A stretch of 64,000 bases of DNA. Source: Kitasatospora cinereorecta. GTDB taxonomy: Bacteria; Actinomycetota; Actinomycetes; Streptomycetales; Streptomycetaceae. The stretch is from positions 1,054,001 to 1,118,000 of the forward strand of contig NZ_JAMZDX010000002.1 of NCBI RefSeq assembly GCF_024172095.1, given 5' to 3'. Of the stretch, positions 30,429 to 38,595 are shown piece after piece. Both the position numbers and the translations under genes were made by a program. The notes below the pieces were generated by a model. That model made no database searches. It was not told the origin of the DNA and saw nothing but the letters and a program-made list of their open reading frames with translations. Position 1 is the first letter of the stretch. Each line of letters starts with the position of its first letter.

Positions 30429-31109
30429 ATGACCCGGGTCCTCGTCGTGGAGGACGAACCACAGATCGTCCGCGCCCTGGTGATCAACCTCAGGGCCCGC
30501 AAGTACGAGGTCGACGCCGCCTACGACGGCGCGAGCGCCCTGGAACTCGCCGCCGCCCGCCACCCCGACGTGGTCGTGCTCGACCTGGGCCTGCCCGACA
30601 TGGACGGCGTCGAGGTGATCCGCGGGCTGCGCGGCTGGACCCGGGTGCCGATCATCGTGCTCTCCGCCCGGCAGGCGTCCGACGAGAAGGTCGAGGCCCT
30701 CGACGCCGGCGCGGACGACTACGTCACCAAGCCCTTCGGCATGGACGAGCTGCTGGCCCGGATGCGCGCCGCCGTCCGCCGCGCCGAACCTGTCGCGCCC
30801 GAGGGCGACTCGGTGGTGACCACCGACGACTTCACGGTCGACCTGGCCGCCAAGAAGGTCAACCGGGGCGGCACCGACGTCCGCCTCACCCCGACCGAGT
30901 GGCACCTGCTGGAGGTACTGGTCCGCAACTCCGGACGACTGGTCGGGCAGACCCAGCTCCTCCAGGAGGTCTGGGGCCCGGCCTACCACAAGGAGACCAA
31001 CTACCTGCGGGTCTACCTCGCCCAACTGCGCCGCAAGCTGGAGACGGACCCCTCCCACCCGCGCCACTTCATCACCGAACCGGGCATGGGCTACCGCTTC
31101 GAACCCTGA
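30429..31109 (+). CDS. kdpE: Third KdpE-like response regulator, no adjacent kinase
   Basis: A 226-residue OmpR-family regulator with VVEDE, phospho-acceptor Asp52 (LDLGLPDMDG), KPF loop, and winged helix ending ITEPGMGYRFEP. It is the most diverged of the three KdpE paralogues here. ATG 30429 has AAGGCGGAG upstream. No kinase gene adjoins; the frameshifted kdpD fragment at 31573 may be what remains of one, with the partner destroyed by the junction at 31.7 kb. It carries its own quadruple repeat, so the regulator may be under autoregulation or cross-regulation. Confidence 0.9.
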   Translation: MTRVLVVEDEPQIVRALVINLRARKYEVDAAYDGASALELAAARHPDVVVLDLGLPDMDGVEVIRGLRGWTRVPIIVLSARQASDEKVEALDAGADDYVTKPFGMDELLARMRAAVRRAEPVAPEGDSVVTTDDFTVDLAAKKVNRGGTDVRLTPTEWHLLEVLVRNSGRLVGQTQLLQEVWGPAYHKETNYLRVYLAQLRRKLETDPSHPRHFITEPGMGYRFEP

Positions 31110-31138
31110 CCGCAACCGCGCTGCGTCGTGGCGGGGAA

Positions 31139-31228
31139 TCAGAACTTGTCCGGGCGCCGCACCGCGAGGATCAGGTAGCCGACCAGGGCGGCGGCGATCA
31201 GGAGACCGACGGCGCAATCAGCACTCAT
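31139..31228 (-). CDS. kdpF: Orphan KdpF-like 29-residue membrane peptide
   Basis: Product begins MSADCAVGLLIAAALVGYLI and ends LAVRRPDKF; same length and GYLxxAx pattern as KdpF at 20738. ATG 31228 has a GAGGAG ribosome site. No kdpA or kdpB adjoins. A full quadruple repeat with a CAGGCT hexamer lies upstream on the same strand, so a free-standing gene for this peptide is deliberately regulated. Confidence 0.75.
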   Translation of the reverse strand: MSADCAVGLLIAAALVGYLILAVRRPDKF

Positions 31229-31345
31229 GTGACGCTCCTCGATGTTCCTCGAGCCCGCGTCGCGGCGGGCGGAGGCGGGGTGTGGGAGGAAGACCTCCGC
31301 GCGGCGGCACGGGAAGGAATGGCGCCGCGCGGAGGCGATGGGGAG

Positions 31346-31427
31346 AGCCTGCCCCTCGGCTGCGGTCGCGAGGGCGGTCCTGACACTTCCTTGATCCTTA
31401 CGGCCCCGATCCATACGCCCCGTTGAC
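31346..31427 (-). promoter_or_regulatory. Quadruple direct repeat before the orphan kdpF
   Basis: On the minus strand GTCAAC starts at 31427, GTATGG at 31416, ATCAAG at 31395 and GTCAGG at 31384 (11-21-11). CAGGCT (31351-31346) begins 33 bp after the last, sharing GGCT with the TTGGCT class. This mirrored copy shows that the spacing is a property of the element, not of local context. Confidence 0.8.
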
Positions 31428-31572
31428 ACACAGCTGGCCCGAATGGGTGAGGGCCGATCTCATCGGTGATTTCCTCACCCGATGCGGATCGCGTGCGAGA
31501 GGGGCTGAACTGGAGGTGCTGGCGGGACCGGTGTCAGGTGGTCGGCTCGCCGGTAGGCGACTGGTAGCGGTT

Positions 31573-31722
31573 CGCGGGAAGTCGCGGGGGTTCCTGGGGA
31601 CGGCGCCCGGAGTGGGGGACTGCTGCCATGCTGGCTGAGGCGCGGTGGCCCGGTGCGGGCGGGCTGGACGTGGTGGTCGGCCTCGTCGAGACATACGGGT
31701 GGAGCCGCACTGAGGAACAGCC
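31573..31722 (+). pseudogene. Frameshifted 5' remnant of another kdpD at the element junction
   Basis: Translation gives RGKSRGFLGTAPGVG up to 31617, matching the KdpD segment RGQLRVYLGSAPGVG. After ten bases a second frame from 31628 gives MLAEARWPGAGGLDVVVGLV and then ETYGWSRTEE, matching MLDEARRRRDRGADVVVGFI and ECHGRRHTEN. Intact kdpD has twelve bases at the joint (encoding KTYR), so two bases are lost, destroying the Walker lysine and the frame. Homology stops at about 31722, 15 bases before the end of the oppositely oriented relaxase gene. Confidence 0.75.
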
Positions 31723-31736
31723 GGCCGGGCAGCCGG

Positions 31737-33872
31737 TCAGGGATAGTGACGGCCGCTCCGGCGGTTGTCCGAGGGGCCGGTACGGGGTTGGTCCGGCCGG
31801 CGCGGTGGATGCGGTGAGGTAGTCGTGTTCAGACGGTTCCGGTCGGCCTCGCGGAGTGCGCGGACGAGTGCCGTGCGCTCCTCGATGCGGGCGCGCTGGT
31901 ACAGCTCGAGAGCTTTGGAAAGTCGCTTCCACTCGTCGGCCGTGTGGTCTTCCGGTTCCGGGCCGAGCGGGTCGGCGCCAGCGGCACCGACCCGCAGCCG
32001 CCAGTCGGCGAGCGCGGCGATCAGGCGCCGGTAGCGGAATTGCTGGGCGGCGTCGGCCACGTTCGGTGCAGCGATCTGCCAGACCCACAATTCGGGAGCT
32101 TCCTGCCCGGACTGGGCGGCCGCGAGCGCCCGCTTGGCGAGACGCTCAGCCGGAGTCGAAAACCGCGGGACCTCTTCCACCGCCGGCCCGTCTGGACCTC
32201 CAGCCCGTTCGCCAAAGGCATGCGCGAGATCAGTGTGCGCAACGATGCTGAGGCGGTTGTCGGCGGCGAGCAACGTTCGCGTGGTGTAGATCTTGGCCCC
32301 TCGCAGCCGGTACAGCCTCGAGCCGTGGACGCCTGTCAGGGCTGTGGACGTGGGACCGGGCCCGGACCGGGTCACGTCCACACAGGCGGTGGCGAGTGCG
32401 TGGTCGGTGATCTGCTCCGCCCAGCCCACGCCGCCTCGACCACGCGTGGTGCGAACTGCGTACCGCGTTGCCTCGGCAAGAACATGGCGTTGGCCGAACA
32501 CTGCCCTGTGCCGAGACACCACCTCCACCACATCACGGGCAGCAGCCTCCACATCCAGCCCAAGCGGGCCGTCGCCAGCCTGACTCCTGAGGTCGCGGGC
32601 GGCCGTGCGGGCACGGTCCAGGAGCCCGTCGATACGCGCCCTGCCGAAGGCCTCCACGTTCTGCACCCGCCAGGCCTCGCGCAGCGCCAGAAGCGGCCGG
32701 GCGCCCTTCTTGGGCGGGCGAGTCTCAAGAGCGGCCTGTTGCATCAGCGCGATACGGGCCCCAGCGTCCGGCGTCCGGCCGTGGCGTTGGCAGTAGTCGA
32801 CCAGCAACTGCTCCAATCGCTCTCGGGTGTCCCGGGAGCGGACGGAGTTCGCCCCGATCAGATCGGCACCGACGCCGGCAATCTCCATCACCGGCCGCCG
32901 ACCCTCCCCGATCGTCCGTTCCTCCACCACCACGTCAAGTGCGACGCACACACGGCGCAGCACCTCCTGGGTGTAGAGCTCGGAGGCGACGACCAACTGT
33001 GCGAGTAACAGCCGTCCGTCGATGGTCCGCCACCTCCCGTCCGCCCCCTGGACCCGATTGGCGATCAGCACATGGTCGTGAAGCAGCGCCTGGCCGCAGC
33101 GGGACTCGAAGTGCCGGAACTGAGCAGCCACCAGGCCACCGGGCACGACCTGCAGGGTGAACCCGCCCTTGCCCGAACGGGTAGCCAGCGCATGCTCCTC
33201 GATCCACAGCCGCGTGACCGACACAGCCTCGTCATGCGCCTCCTCGACCACCTCGCGGGTCTCCTCGCCGCCAAGTGCCCACAACAGGCTCACGCTCTTC
33301 GCCGGGCGGAACACCGCATGCCAGGCCGCAACAGGCCGCCGGGCCGGACGCAGCTGCCTGGCGACGAATCGACTCAGCTCGGCGTCATCCTCCGGCGCCC
33401 GCCCGTACTTGGCCCGGAAGGCCTGCATGCCCTGCGACAAACGCGCGGCGCTGCGCTCATCCTCAGTCGCCGTACGGCCGCTGCGCTCCTCGAACGCAGC
33501 GATCTGCCCGTCGATCGCTCGCTCCAGGGCGGTCGGTGTGGCCCCGAACCTGGGGAACCGGGCACCAAGGCGAGTCGCCCGCTGCACCTGCTGCGCGCTT
33601 GCCCCCGCGTTCAGCTGCTCCAGGGTGATCTCGTCCGCCCGCGGATGCAGACCCTTCCCGAACAGAGCACGCATCTGCGGCTCCGTCACCTGGCCGTCCA
33701 CACCGAGGAGCGCGGCAGCCCGCCCCACCCATCGCCCCGGAGGAACGCCGATAGCGTTCTGGTGCTCTTCGAGGTCCCGGCCTCGAACCCGCGGCTCGTC
33801 ACCTGTGGCTATCTGGCCGATGAAATACTGCCAGCCGTCGCCCGGAGTGACTTTCCTGATGTCCACTGTCAT
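31737..33872 (-). CDS. MobF/TrwC-type relaxase lacking a helicase domain
   Basis: A 711-residue conjugative relaxase. Start ATG 33872 begins MTVDIRKVTPGDG, with candidate nicking Tyr16 (GWQYF). The HUH histidines are His254, His265 and His267 (HFESRCGQALLHDH), and the HAVFRPAKSVSLLWAL segment typical of TrwC lies at 185-200. Actinobacterial relaxases of this type usually continue into a RecD-like helicase with Walker motifs; none is present, and the last 30 residues are low-complexity. The gene ends at the kdpD-remnant junction, so a truncation is likely, although some natural relaxases are short. It would nick oriT and lead DNA transfer. Confidence 0.85.
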   Translation of the reverse strand: MTVDIRKVTPGDGWQYFIGQIATGDEPRVRGRDLEEHQNAIGVPPGRWVGRAAALLGVDGQVTEPQMRALFGKGLHPRADEITLEQLNAGASAQQVQRATRLGARFPRFGATPTALERAIDGQIAAFEERSGRTATEDERSAARLSQGMQAFRAKYGRAPEDDAELSRFVARQLRPARRPVAAWHAVFRPAKSVSLLWALGGEETREVVEEAHDEAVSVTRLWIEEHALATRSGKGGFTLQVVPGGLVAAQFRHFESRCGQALLHDHVLIANRVQGADGRWRTIDGRLLLAQLVVASELYTQEVLRRVCVALDVVVEERTIGEGRRPVMEIAGVGADLIGANSVRSRDTRERLEQLLVDYCQRHGRTPDAGARIALMQQAALETRPPKKGARPLLALREAWRVQNVEAFGRARIDGLLDRARTAARDLRSQAGDGPLGLDVEAAARDVVEVVSRHRAVFGQRHVLAEATRYAVRTTRGRGGVGWAEQITDHALATACVDVTRSGPGPTSTALTGVHGSRLYRLRGAKIYTTRTLLAADNRLSIVAHTDLAHAFGERAGGPDGPAVEEVPRFSTPAERLAKRALAAAQSGQEAPELWVWQIAAPNVADAAQQFRYRRLIAALADWRLRVGAAGADPLGPEPEDHTADEWKRLSKALELYQRARIEERTALVRALREADRNRLNTTTSPHPPRRPDQPRTGPSDNRRSGRHYP

Positions 33873-34086
33873 ACCGTCACAATCGGAGCTGCCCACCAAT
33901 TGCGCAAGTGCTCTTATGGGGCGCGAGTCCGGCGGCAGGACTCCCGAAATCACGGGCTCGGAAACGTACTTGATCTTACTGCTTCGGCCAAGGGGTCAAT
34001 CAGTGCAGGTCATGCGCGTGTCCGTCCCTGGCCGGCCGCGCCCGATCTGCGCCTCCTGGACCTGGTGGGTGCCAGTTTCGGGCCTC

Positions 34087-34153
34087 CCGCCGGAATTCTG
34101 CAATTCCCGGCGGACGGGATTTGTCTCTGCAGTTCCCAGCTGACGGGATTTGT
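34087..34153 (-). repeat. Hairpin plus tandem 27-bp repeats upstream of the relaxase (oriT candidate)
   Basis: Two copies of a 27-bp word lie at 34098-34124 and 34127-34153, both ending GACGGGATTTGT. The first overlaps an inverted repeat, CCGCCGGAATT (34087-34097) with AATTCCCGGCGG (34102-34113). A hairpin next to direct repeats, about 220 bp upstream of a relaxase start, is the usual look of an origin of transfer. The rest of 33873-34418 holds a small inverted repeat (CTCCTC-GAT-GAGGAG, 34260-34274) and no gene I can support. Confidence 0.45.
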
Positions 34154-34418
34154 AGGCGGGCCGGCCATGGGATCGCGCCTGCAGGCCTGCCTTGCTTAGC
34201 GAGCTCGGCCTCACCATTGGAGCCGGGGTAGACAGCCTCCGTAGACGGGGGTGTCTATGCTCCTCGATGAGGAGTACCTCCCCGAAGTGACGGGTCCGGC
34301 TTTGCGGATCGAGGTGTCCGTTGTGTGACAGGTTCCGCGTATGACGCCAGCCGTTGACGCGCCTCGGCCGTCGGCGGCTGGACGAGGACCGCCAGCCTGA
34401 GGTAGAAGCGCCGCCCGG

Positions 34419-34736
34419 TCACGACGTGGCCGTGGGCTTGGCAGGCTGGATTCGTACCCTGTGGGACCTGCCGTTCATCCTGAACGAAAGAGTCAACCCG
34501 GTGTCGCGATCGATGAACTCCCTGCAGCGCTCAACTGCATCGGGGCGGGTGAAGAAGTACCGGTAGGCCTCGTACTGGGTGTTGCCCAAGGGAAGCGCTC
34601 GCACCGAGTGCCAGATGGCCGCTGCCGCGTCCGAGAGCCGATCGAACCTTGCCGGAGCAGTGATGCCCTCGATCTCCACCACCACTGGCCCCTCTCCGCT
34701 GTCGGCGCCGGCTGAGGCTTTGCTTCTGCGGATCAC
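34419..34736 (-). CDS. Hypothetical protein translationally coupled to the ATPase gene
   Basis: A 105-residue protein, start ATG 34736 overlapping the stop of the upstream gene (ATGA). The sequence (VVVEIEGITAPARFDRLSDA, FFTRPDAVERCREFID) shows a compact alpha/beta pattern without a recognisable motif. It is probably expressed with the anti-sigma-like ATPase and with the protein at 35266. Confidence 0.6.
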   Translation of the reverse strand: MIRRSKASAGADSGEGPVVVEIEGITAPARFDRLSDAAAAIWHSVRALPLGNTQYEAYRYFFTRPDAVERCREFIDRDTGLTLSFRMNGRSHRVRIQPAKPTATS

Positions 34737-35251
34737 AGCGAACCCTCCTTCAAGTCCTCGGTCAGCGCGATGTGTTCAGTCACACAGTCCAAGTCGGTTG
34801 GGGAGACGAGACACCAGACCGTTTTGCCTGGCCCGTCGGCCCGGAGCGAACAGCCCCAAGCCTCGGACAAGCGCTCCACCAGCAGGAGCCCACGGCCCGC
34901 CTCGGCCTCTCCGGTTGCGGGGCGACGTAGCGGCATGGTGCTGCTGCCGTCGTGTACCTCGATATGCAGCAGACCGAAGGCCAAAGCGAACCGGTTGAGG
35001 ATCCCGGAACCGTGTGGCTCACGAGCATGCCGTACGGCGTTGGTGACCAGCTCGGTCAGCAGTAGCTCGCCGACATCGCGGTAGAGCCCGCCCGCTGCCG
35101 TCCGGCCGAGGAAGGTTCGCAGCTTCGTCCGGGCCCTCCCCGGAGATGTCTCGTGGCGGGGCAGCCAGAAGATGTATTCGCTGCTGGCGCGGGCGGTGCC
35201 GAGAACTGCCTCACTCGTCGGGTCATGCTTGGCGCGAGCATGCTGGAACAA
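34733..35251 (-). CDS. HATPase_c-type regulatory protein (anti-sigma factor-like)
   Basis: About 172 residues of the small GHKL ATPase family that streptomycetes have in many copies (RsbW/SpoIIAB-like). Visible: WLPRHETSPGRARTKLRTFL opening, N-box ELVTNAVRHA, then GRGLLLVERLSEAWG with the glycine lid. TTG 35251 is chosen because AGGAGAG lies nine bases upstream; TTG 35260 is the alternative. It is coupled to its downstream neighbour and follows the gene at 35266 by 14 bp. Probably a serine kinase or sequestering factor for regulators of the element; the target is unknown. Confidence 0.8.
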   Translation of the reverse strand: MFQHARAKHDPTSEAVLGTARASSEYIFWLPRHETSPGRARTKLRTFLGRTAAGGLYRDVGELLLTELVTNAVRHAREPHGSGILNRFALAFGLLHIEVHDGSSTMPLRRPATGEAEAGRGLLLVERLSEAWGCSLRADGPGKTVWCLVSPTDLDCVTEHIALTEDLKEGSL

Positions 35252-35265
35252 CTTGATCAACTCTC

Positions 35266-35583
35266 CTATTCGGCTGGTGGCAGTGCCTCGTGGAGGCCAG
35301 TCGCGCTGCTGTTTGAAGCGGCGTCCTTGAGGATGGCGGCCCAGGCGATTCGGCTGCTGTCGGCGGTGGTGACGAGCCCGTAGGTGTCCGCGGATTCGAG
35401 TAGAGCGACGACCGCTCCCCAGGACTCGACCGAGGTCGATCCAGAGACGTCCGTCTCGATGCAAAGGTGGTCGTCGTGGTCTTTCACGTGTGGCTCCAAT
35501 CCCAGGGCCGAGAGGCCGGTGGCGATGCGATGGGAGGGGGCCTCCGGTGGGAGCACAGATCCACCCCCTGTCATCGAGGCCAC
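35266..35583 (-). CDS. Small acidic protein divergent from the GntR gene
   Basis: A 105-residue hypothetical protein (LGLEPHVKDHDDHLCIETDV, AAILKDAAS). No family recognised; size and position before an anti-sigma-like ATPase would allow an antagonist role, but no STAS phospho-serine motif is clear. GTG 35583 or ATG 35574 may be the start. Its promoter region is shared with GntR and holds twin palindromes. Confidence 0.55.
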   Translation of the reverse strand: MASMTGGGSVLPPEAPSHRIATGLSALGLEPHVKDHDDHLCIETDVSGSTSVESWGAVVALLESADTYGLVTTADSSRIAWAAILKDAASNSSATGLHEALPPAE

Positions 35584-35594
35584 ACCCAGAGCGA

Positions 35595-35627
35595 GGCTAG
35601 TTAACTAGCCTAGACCTAGTGGACTAG
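35595..35627. promoter_or_regulatory. Twin operators CTAGTNNACTAG between divergent genes
   Basis: CTAGTTAACTAG at 35597-35608, within the 16-bp palindrome GGCTAGTTAACTAGCC (35595-35610), and CTAGTGGACTAG at 35616-35627, starts 19 bp apart and ending nine bases before the gntR ATG. GT-N-AC symmetry is typical of GntR-family operators; autoregulation is the likely reading. Confidence 0.75.
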
Positions 35628-35636
35628 ATTTTCCAC

Positions 35637-36392
35637 ATGCGCCAGCAACCTCCCTACCTCCGCGTGGCAGAAGTGCTCCAGGAGCGCATCGCGCGTCAGG
35701 AATGGTCACCCGGCGACCGCCTGCCGTCCCGCTCGGAGCTGGGAGAAGAGTTCGGCGTCGGCGACAATGTTGTACGCCGGGCGCAGGAACTGTTGATCTC
35801 TCAGGGCATCCTCGAGGGGCGCGCAGGATCGGGTACCTATGTCGCCACGCCGCGGGAGCGCGTTCGGCTTGTCCGCTCGCGGGCGCGGGAAGAGCGCGGC
35901 GGGTCGCCGTTTCAGGCCGACATGGCCGGCATCGGCAGGCGGGGAACCTGGGAGAGCCGGACCGACGCCAAAGTGCCGGCCCCAGCTGAAATCGCCGCAC
36001 GCCTCGGCATTGCCGAGGGCGAACCGTGCGTCCGCACCGTCTACGAGTTCCTGGCAGACAGGAAGCCCGTCCAGCTCTCCACCAGCTGGGAACCACGCAG
36101 CATCACCGCCGGCACGATCGTCGTCCTCCCTGAAGGCGGACCGCATGCCGGCGCAGGAGTGGTCAACCGGATGGCAGAGATCGGCATCACCATCAGCCAC
36201 GCGGTCGAGGTACCAGAGCCGCGGCACGCCACCGACGAGGAGGCGACGATCCTAGGCATCCAACGCAGCGCACTGGTCACGCACATCCGCCGCACCTATG
36301 TCAGCGACGACGGACAAGCTGTGGAGACGGCGGATATCGTCATCCCCGCAGCCATGTGCGAACTCGTCTACGAGGTCCCCATCAACCCCTGA
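35637..36392 (+). CDS. GntR-family transcriptional regulator with UTRA domain
   Basis: A 251-residue regulator. The N-terminal winged helix (YLRVAEVLQERIARQEWSPG, LPSRSELGEEFGVGDNVVRR, GILEGRAGSGTYV) is canonical GntR; residues about 95-250 form a UTRA-type effector domain. GntR regulators of the KorSA type repress conjugation genes in streptomycete integrative elements, which suits this location next to relaxase and transfer genes. It probably represses itself and the minus-strand unit through the twin operators. Confidence 0.9.
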   Translation: MRQQPPYLRVAEVLQERIARQEWSPGDRLPSRSELGEEFGVGDNVVRRAQELLISQGILEGRAGSGTYVATPRERVRLVRSRAREERGGSPFQADMAGIGRRGTWESRTDAKVPAPAEIAARLGIAEGEPCVRTVYEFLADRKPVQLSTSWEPRSITAGTIVVLPEGGPHAGAGVVNRMAEIGITISHAVEVPEPRHATDEEATILGIQRSALVTHIRRTYVSDDGQAVETADIVIPAAMCELVYEVPINP

Positions 36393-36892
36393 TCAGGCGT
36401 AGCCGATTGCGTGCCCACCACGGGCGCCTCGGACCCGATGCCAATCCGAGCACCGCCTCCTGCCTCAACGCTTGAGCTTGACGATGAAGAGAGGCGTTCG
36501 GCCTCCTCCGGCACGGATGCCGGTGGTATCTCCTGCGGGCACGGGAGTCGTTCCACGTCCCCGGTGCGGTCGTGCCACGACTCGGCCCTGCCCCAGCGCC
36601 CGCTGCTGGCGTGGTGGACGGCGGCGGTGCAATCGCCGAGACCCGCAGCCGGGCGGCCATGCTCAAGTCCTCCAGGCGGCAGGCCGAGACCTGGGCATTT
36701 GCCCGGCGCGGACTGCGGGCGTTTCGCGCTGAGTACTGCATTGGCTACGGTCTGACGCTGGGTTGCAGCCAACGGGGGAGGGGCGCGGCGTGGCGATCGA
36801 GCTGCCTGGTACGGCAACAGGGGCTTCCAGTTCCAGCCCAGGGGTTCGAGCGCCGGAACGAACCTCCTCAGCATCTGCAACAAGAAGAAGAA
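36393..36892. other. 500-bp interval without a supported gene
   Basis: Several open frames cross this stretch but none has a ribosome site, consistent third-position bias or recognisable product. A possible plus-strand promoter for the SMI1/KNR4 gene must lie here, but I see no clear one. Confidence 0.5.
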
Positions 36893-37444
36893 GTGACGGA
36901 CGCCGTGAACAACGCCCTCGAACACCTCAAGCGCCTCCTCCCGCGCCCCACCGGAATCGAGCCGAAGGACTGGGACTCCGTCCGGCGCCAGCTCGGCACC
37001 GACCTGCCCAGCGACTACAAGGCGTTCATCGACACATACGGTGGCGGATACGTCGACAACTACCTGTGGGTCCTCGCGCCGGGCTGCGCGAACGAGTTCT
37101 ACGACCTCCTCGACGCGGACGAGGAGCGCGCCGAGGCGAACGAGTACCTGTGGGACGGCGGCGAGAAGAAGCCTGCCGAGCTCGACGGCACCGGCGCCCG
37201 CCTCATTCCCTGGGCCTCCACGGACAACGGCGAGTTCCTTTACTGGCTCGCCCTCCCAGGCCAGGACCCCGACGAGTGGACCGTCATGATCAACGAAGCG
37301 CGCGGCCCCTGGTGGGAGCACCGCGACATTGGCTTCACCCAGTTCCTCGCCGCCGCCCTCACCGGAGACGTCCGCTCCGAGATCCTCGCCGATGCCTTTC
37401 CCACAGACCCCCACGACTTCCACCCCTCCGCCGACTTCGTGTAA
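36893..37444 (+). CDS. SMI1/KNR4 (SUKH) family protein
   Basis: A 183-residue protein. The core pattern WDSVRRQLGTDLPSDYKAFI, DTYGGGYVDNYLWVLAPG, LIPWASTDNGEFLYWLA and DEWTVMINE is the SUKH fold, widely used as immunity protein of bacterial polymorphic toxins. GTG 36893 or GTG 36905 starts the protein; upstream frame is weak. No toxin gene adjoins, but a large Rhs toxin lies 20 kb downstream, so it may be an orphan immunity gene. Confidence 0.75.
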   Translation: MTDAVNNALEHLKRLLPRPTGIEPKDWDSVRRQLGTDLPSDYKAFIDTYGGGYVDNYLWVLAPGCANEFYDLLDADEERAEANEYLWDGGEKKPAELDGTGARLIPWASTDNGEFLYWLALPGQDPDEWTVMINEARGPWWEHRDIGFTQFLAAALTGDVRSEILADAFPTDPHDFHPSADFV

Positions 37445-37619
37445 CGACGCGCCCAGCCAAGAAGCAACTGCTCCACGGCCGGGGGTACGGGGTTGGCCTG
37501 CGCCCTGGTGGGGGGAGCCGGAGGCGGGGCGCTGTCGAGCTTGGGGGTGATCGCGGGCTGCTCGGGCGGTCGGAGGCCTCCGGGCCGACGAGCTGGGCCG
37601 AGGCGCCGCGCATACCCCC

Positions 37620-38351
37620 ATGTGCGGTGCCAAGGGCCCCGAGGACACCGTGCCCGGCCACGCCACTCACCAGCTCACCGGAACCCGCACCCACCAGTGC
37701 GACGCCACCGCCACCCGCGCCACCCGCGACGGCGGCCGCGCCTACGTCCTCCTCGACGGCATCGGCTCCAACCCCGCCGTCCGCGACTGGACCCGCGACC
37801 AGGCCCGCCGCCTCGCCGACCTCACCGCCCGCAGCCTCCAGCCCCACCTCGCGATCACCCGGCTCCGGGAAGAGATCGCCCTCGAACCCGGCTGGCAGAA
37901 CACCGTCCCCGGCGCCTGCGCCGTCGCCGCCGTCACCGGCCCCAACCGGATCCTGCGCATCGCCTGGATCGGCGACTGCCGCGCCTACCTCCTCTACCCC
38001 GACGGCTACCTCGGCCGCCACACCACCGACCACAACATGCGCACCGTCCTCGAAGCCCGCGACGGCCAGGCACCCCGCTGGGCCCGCAACCGCATCACCC
38101 ACTGCCTCGGCCACCCCGACGCCGGAGAAGCCCTCATCCCCGACTGGACCACCGACCCGGACCGCACCGGCACCCGGCTCCTCCTTGCCTCCGACGGCTG
38201 CTACGAGCCCATCGAGGACGCCGGCCACACCGTCGCCACCGCGCTCGCCGACGGCACCCCGGCGGACGCCGCGAAGCGCCTGGTCCGCCTCGCGATCAAG
38301 CTCGGCGACGGCAACAAGGACAACGCCACCTGCCTCGTCGCCGACCTGTAG
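37620..38351 (+). CDS. PP2C-type serine/threonine phosphatase
   Basis: A 243-residue phosphatase. PPM motifs: AYVLLDGIG (metal Asp), ACAVAAVTG, IAWIGDCRAYLL, LLLASDGCYEPI and GNKDNATCLVA with the last metal Asp. The usual DGxGG reads DGIGS. A protein phosphatase close to an anti-sigma-like ATPase suggests a partner-switching module (phosphatase, kinase, antagonist), but the genes are separated and this link is inference. Confidence 0.85.
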   Translation: MCGAKGPEDTVPGHATHQLTGTRTHQCDATATRATRDGGRAYVLLDGIGSNPAVRDWTRDQARRLADLTARSLQPHLAITRLREEIALEPGWQNTVPGACAVAAVTGPNRILRIAWIGDCRAYLLYPDGYLGRHTTDHNMRTVLEARDGQAPRWARNRITHCLGHPDAGEALIPDWTTDPDRTGTRLLLASDGCYEPIEDAGHTVATALADGTPADAAKRLVRLAIKLGDGNKDNATCLVADL

Positions 38352-38549
38352 CAGGAGATTCCCGCCTTCCTTCCGTGCGGGTCGATGGACTGCGATTCGT
38401 GGGAGTAGTGGGTGGTTTTCGACTGGCTGTCGCAGTTCTTGGTGCGGGTTCGTAGTTAACCGCGACATGGTGTTGCATCGGGCGGTGCGGCATTCATCGC
38501 TTGCGAGGTTCACTAGGTTGTTGCTATGGACTTCGTGGGTCGCTATGGT

Positions 38550-38590
38550 GGGGGTTCCGGCAGAACCTGACAGAATCGGCCGGAACCCCC
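38550..38590 (-). terminator. Hairpin terminator of the small membrane-protein gene
   Basis: Arms GGGGGTTCCGGC (38550-38561) and GCCGGAACCCCC (38579-38590), six bases past the stop of the minus-strand gene at 38596. 38352-38549 shows noticeably lower G+C than the flanks and no gene. Confidence 0.7.
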
Positions 38591-38595
38591 CACAC

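Noticed and set aside
31429..31736. tRNA-type attachment site at the left junction of the element
   Set aside because: No tRNA-like cloverleaf or direct att repeat could be seen; the element's right border is not identified in the window.
36411..36755. 114-codon plus-strand frame between gntR and the SMI1/KNR4 gene
   Set aside because: No ribosome site, uneven composition and overlapping alternative frames of equal quality; not supported as a gene.
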